Of a stretch of DNA of 64,000 nucleotides, positions 62,071-64,000 are shown in pieces. The stretch lies in NCBI RefSeq assembly GCF_014302995.1, contig NZ_CP060295.1, positions 2,108,001 to 2,172,000 on the forward strand. The letters run 5' to 3'. The position numbers were made by a program, and so were the translations under genes. Below the pieces are notes generated by a model. The model was not told where the DNA came from. It ran no database searches and saw only the letters and a list, made by a program, of their open reading frames with translations. Positions within the stretch are counted from its first letter, which is position 1. Each line of letters opens with the position of its first letter. The stretch comes from Variovorax sp. PAMC26660 (GTDB lineage: Bacteria; Pseudomonadota; Gammaproteobacteria; Burkholderiales; Burkholderiaceae_C).

Positions 62071-63087
62071 ATGAACCTGAAGAAGTTTCCCCGTCACGCC
62101 CTCACCTTCGGCCCGACACCGATCCATCCGTTGAAGCGTCTGAGCGCGCACCTGGGCGGCAAGGTCGATCTCTATGCCAAGCGCGAGGACTGCAACAGCG
62201 GCCTGGCCTTCGGCGGCAACAAGACGCGCAAGCTCGAATACCTGATCCCCGAGGCGCTCGAAGGCGGCTACGACACGCTGGTGTCCATCGGCGGCATCCA
62301 GTCGAACCAGACGCGGCAGGTCGCGGCGGTGGCCGCGCACCTGGGCCTGAAGTGCGTGCTGGTGCAGGAGAACTGGGTCAACTACTCGGACGCGCTCTAC
62401 GACCGGGTCGGCAACATCGAGATGTCACGCATCCTCGGCGCCGACGTGCGGCTCGATGCAGCGGGCTTCGACATCGGCATCCGCAAGAGCTGGGAAGAAG
62501 CGATGAACGACGTGCGCAAGGCCGGTGGCAAGCCGTTTCCGATTCCGGCGGGCTGCTCGGAGCATCCGCGCGGTGGCCTGGGCTTCGTCGGCTTTGCGGA
62601 GGAAGTGCGGCAGCAGGAGGCCGAGCTGGGCTTCAAGTTCGACTACATCGTGACCTGTTCGGTCACCGGCAGCACACAGGCCGGCATGGTGGTGGGTTTT
62701 GCGGCCGACGGCCGGGCCGACCGCGTGATCGGCATCGACGCCTCGGCCAAGCCGCAGCAGACCTTCGAGCAGATCGTGCGCATCGCCAAGGGCACGGCCG
62801 AACTGGTCGAGCTGGACCGCGACATCACCGACAAGGACGTGGTGCTGGACCGCCGCTTCGGCGGGCCCGAATACGGGCTGCCGAACGAAGGCACGCTGGA
62901 GGCGATCCGCCTGTGCGCGCGCTTCGAGGGCATGCTGACCGACCCTGTGTACGAGGGCAAGTCGATGCACGGGATGATCGAGAAGGTGCGGCTCGGGGAA
63001 TTCCCGGCCGGCTCGAAGGTGCTGTACGCGCACTTGGGCGGTGTGCCCGCCCTGAACGCCTACAGCTTCCTGTTCCGCAACGGCTGA
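62071..63087 (+). CDS. acdS: 1-aminocyclopropane-1-carboxylate deaminase
   Basis: AcdS breaks ACC, the plant ethylene precursor, into 2-oxobutyrate and ammonia with PLP. The 338-residue protein has the PLP Lys51 in [12 protein letters not shown], Ser78 in GGIQSNQTR, and Tyr294-Glu295 in PVYEGKS. Leu322 is in AHLGG. Glu295 and Leu322 are the residues that separate true ACC deaminases from D-cysteine desulfhydrases, so the call is strong. An Lrp-type gene lies divergently. Confidence 0.96.
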   Translation: MNLKKFPRHALTFGPTPIHPLKRLSAHLGGKVDLYAKREDCNSGLAFGGNKTRKLEYLIPEALEGGYDTLVSIGGIQSNQTRQVAAVAAHLGLKCVLVQENWVNYSDALYDRVGNIEMSRILGADVRLDAAGFDIGIRKSWEEAMNDVRKAGGKPFPIPAGCSEHPRGGLGFVGFAEEVRQQEAELGFKFDYIVTCSVTGSTQAGMVVGFAADGRADRVIGIDASAKPQQTFEQIVRIAKGTAELVELDRDITDKDVVLDRRFGGPEYGLPNEGTLEAIRLCARFEGMLTDPVYEGKSMHGMIEKVRLGEFPAGSKVLYAHLGGVPALNAYSFLFRNG

Positions 63088-63099
63088 GCCGTTTTCAGG

Positions 63100-64000
63100 T
63101 CAGCGCACGCGGCAAATCTTCAGCATGTTGGTGCCGCCCGGGGCACCCATCGGCTCGCCGCAGGTGATGGCGTACACGTCGCCGCTCTGCACGATGCCGC
63201 GCTTCTTCAGATGGGCTTCGGCCTGTTCGAGCGCAGTGTCGCGGTCGGTTTGCGAATCCATCAGCAGCGGGCGCACGTTGCGGTACAGCGCCAGCTTGCG
63301 CTGCGTGGCCAGCCGCGAGGTCAGGGCGTACATGGGGATGTGCGCACGGTGGCGGCTCATCCACAGCATGGTGGAGCCCGACTCGGTCAGCGCCACGATG
63401 GCCTTGGCGCCCAGGTGGTGTGCCGTGAACAACGCGCCCATGGCAATCGACTGGTCGATGCGGCTGTAGGTCTTGCCGCTGAAGTCGGCGTCGAGCGTCT
63501 TGTCTTCGGCAATTTCGGCGGCCTCGCAGATGCGGCTCATCTCCTGCACCGTTTCGAGCGGGTAGCGGCCCGAGGCGGTTTCGGCCGAGAGCATCACGGC
63601 GTCGGTGCCGTCGAGCACGGCATTGGCCACGTCACTCACTTCGGCGCGCGTGGGCACGGGGTTGGTGATCATCGACTCCATCATCTGGGTCGCGGTGATC
63701 ACCACCTTGTCCATGTCGCGCGCCATGCGGATCATTTTTTTCTGCAGCGCGGGCACTGCCGCATTGCCGACTTCGACCGCGAGGTCGCCACGGGCAACCA
63801 TGATGCCGTCACTGGCGCGCAGAATTTCTTCCAGCTTCGGAATGGCTTCGGCGCGTTCGATCTTGGCGATCATCCCGGGCTTGTGGCCGAACTCTGCAGC
63901 CGCCACGTTGCACAGCTGGCGCGCCATTTCCATGTCGGTGGCGTTCTTGGGGAAGCTCACGGCCACGTAGTCGGCCTGGAAGCTCATCGCGGTCTTGATG
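63100..64000 (-). CDS. pyk: Pyruvate kinase, C-terminal part
   Basis: The reading frame continues past the right edge, so the N-terminal part is missing. The visible 300 residues include DYVAVSFPKNATDME, IAKIERAEAI, MVARGDLAVEVG, the signature TATQMMESMITNPVPTRAEVSDVANAVLDG and the C-terminal regulatory domain. The enzyme makes pyruvate and ATP at the end of glycolysis. It is convergent with acdS, 12 nt apart. Confidence 0.97.
   Translation of the reverse strand, partial: IKTAMSFQADYVAVSFPKNATDMEMARQLCNVAAAEFGHKPGMIAKIERAEAIPKLEEILRASDGIMVARGDLAVEVGNAAVPALQKKMIRMARDMDKVVITATQMMESMITNPVPTRAEVSDVANAVLDGTDAVMLSAETASGRYPLETVQEMSRICEAAEIAEDKTLDADFSGKTYSRIDQSIAMGALFTAHHLGAKAIVALTESGSTMLWMSRHRAHIPMYALTSRLATQRKLALYRNVRPLLMDSQTDRDTALEQAEAHLKKRGIVQSGDVYAITCGEPMGAPGGTNMLKICRVR

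Overview
The window is chromosomal DNA from a high-GC betaproteobacterium, most likely Comamonadaceae close to Variovorax. The reasons are the rplN-to-rplQ ribosomal cluster without infA, the purE-purK-sua5 and tsaB-rimI-pyrF blocks, a pyroglutamate (LamB/YcsF) cluster, and an ACC deaminase gene with a divergent Lrp-type regulator. The assignment rests on gene content only. No prophage, insertion sequence, CRISPR array or rRNA gene was seen.

Layout. 1-472: end of an HD-domain gene. 491-9660: the spc and alpha ribosomal operons on the minus strand, starting at rplN with its own promoter and running through secY, rpoA and rplQ into an initiator tRNA and two tandem terminators. 9749-13123: a phytase-like lipoprotein coupled to proC (plus), then a MaoC-like protein and ubiA (minus). 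13152-14827: dps and oxyR. 14910-22513: a six-gene pyroglutamate utilisation operon (DUF969, DUF979, pcp, pxpA, fused pxpBC, fused biotin carboxylase/carrier) with a divergent GntR regulator and a large palindrome between them. 22524-30687: a GNAT, a LysE exporter, an ABC importer coupled to L-serine deaminase, and a divergent LysR regulator coupled to serB. 30694-37364: recG, a membrane/SDR fusion, DUF4166, and the queuosine genes queA and tgt. 37361-41734: small exported or membrane proteins and a sugar-dehydrogenase-like SDR. 41884-45584: an LplT-PlsC fusion, a ceramidase-family membrane protein and a divergent XRE regulator, linked to the DUF2145 pair by a shared palindromic site. 45913-48905: tsaB, rimI, a degenerate uracil-DNA-glycosylase-like gene and pyrF. 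49021-53633: a DeoR regulator, nudK, dacB and an esterase lipoprotein. 54009-60418: purE-purK-sua5, a thioredoxin/TPR protein, a META lipoprotein, purC and fba. 60484-64000: an esterase lipoprotein, an AcdR-like regulator, acdS and the C-terminal part of pyruvate kinase.

The most unusual structure is a pair of roughly 260 bp intergenic elements (45613-45870 and 53708-53969). Each lies between two convergent genes. Each holds two hairpins whose loops carry perfectly complementary 33-nt segments, giving an interlaced A-B-A'-D-C-B'-C' layout that could form a kissing-loop or switch-like fold. One stem shows a compensatory base change between the copies. I know of no named element with this layout.

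Several operons are tightly coupled by 4-nt ATGA or GTGA overlaps (pxpA/pxpBC, tsaB/rimI, purE/purK/sua5, proC, serB, sdaA, DUF4166/SDR). This made it possible to choose most starts from context.
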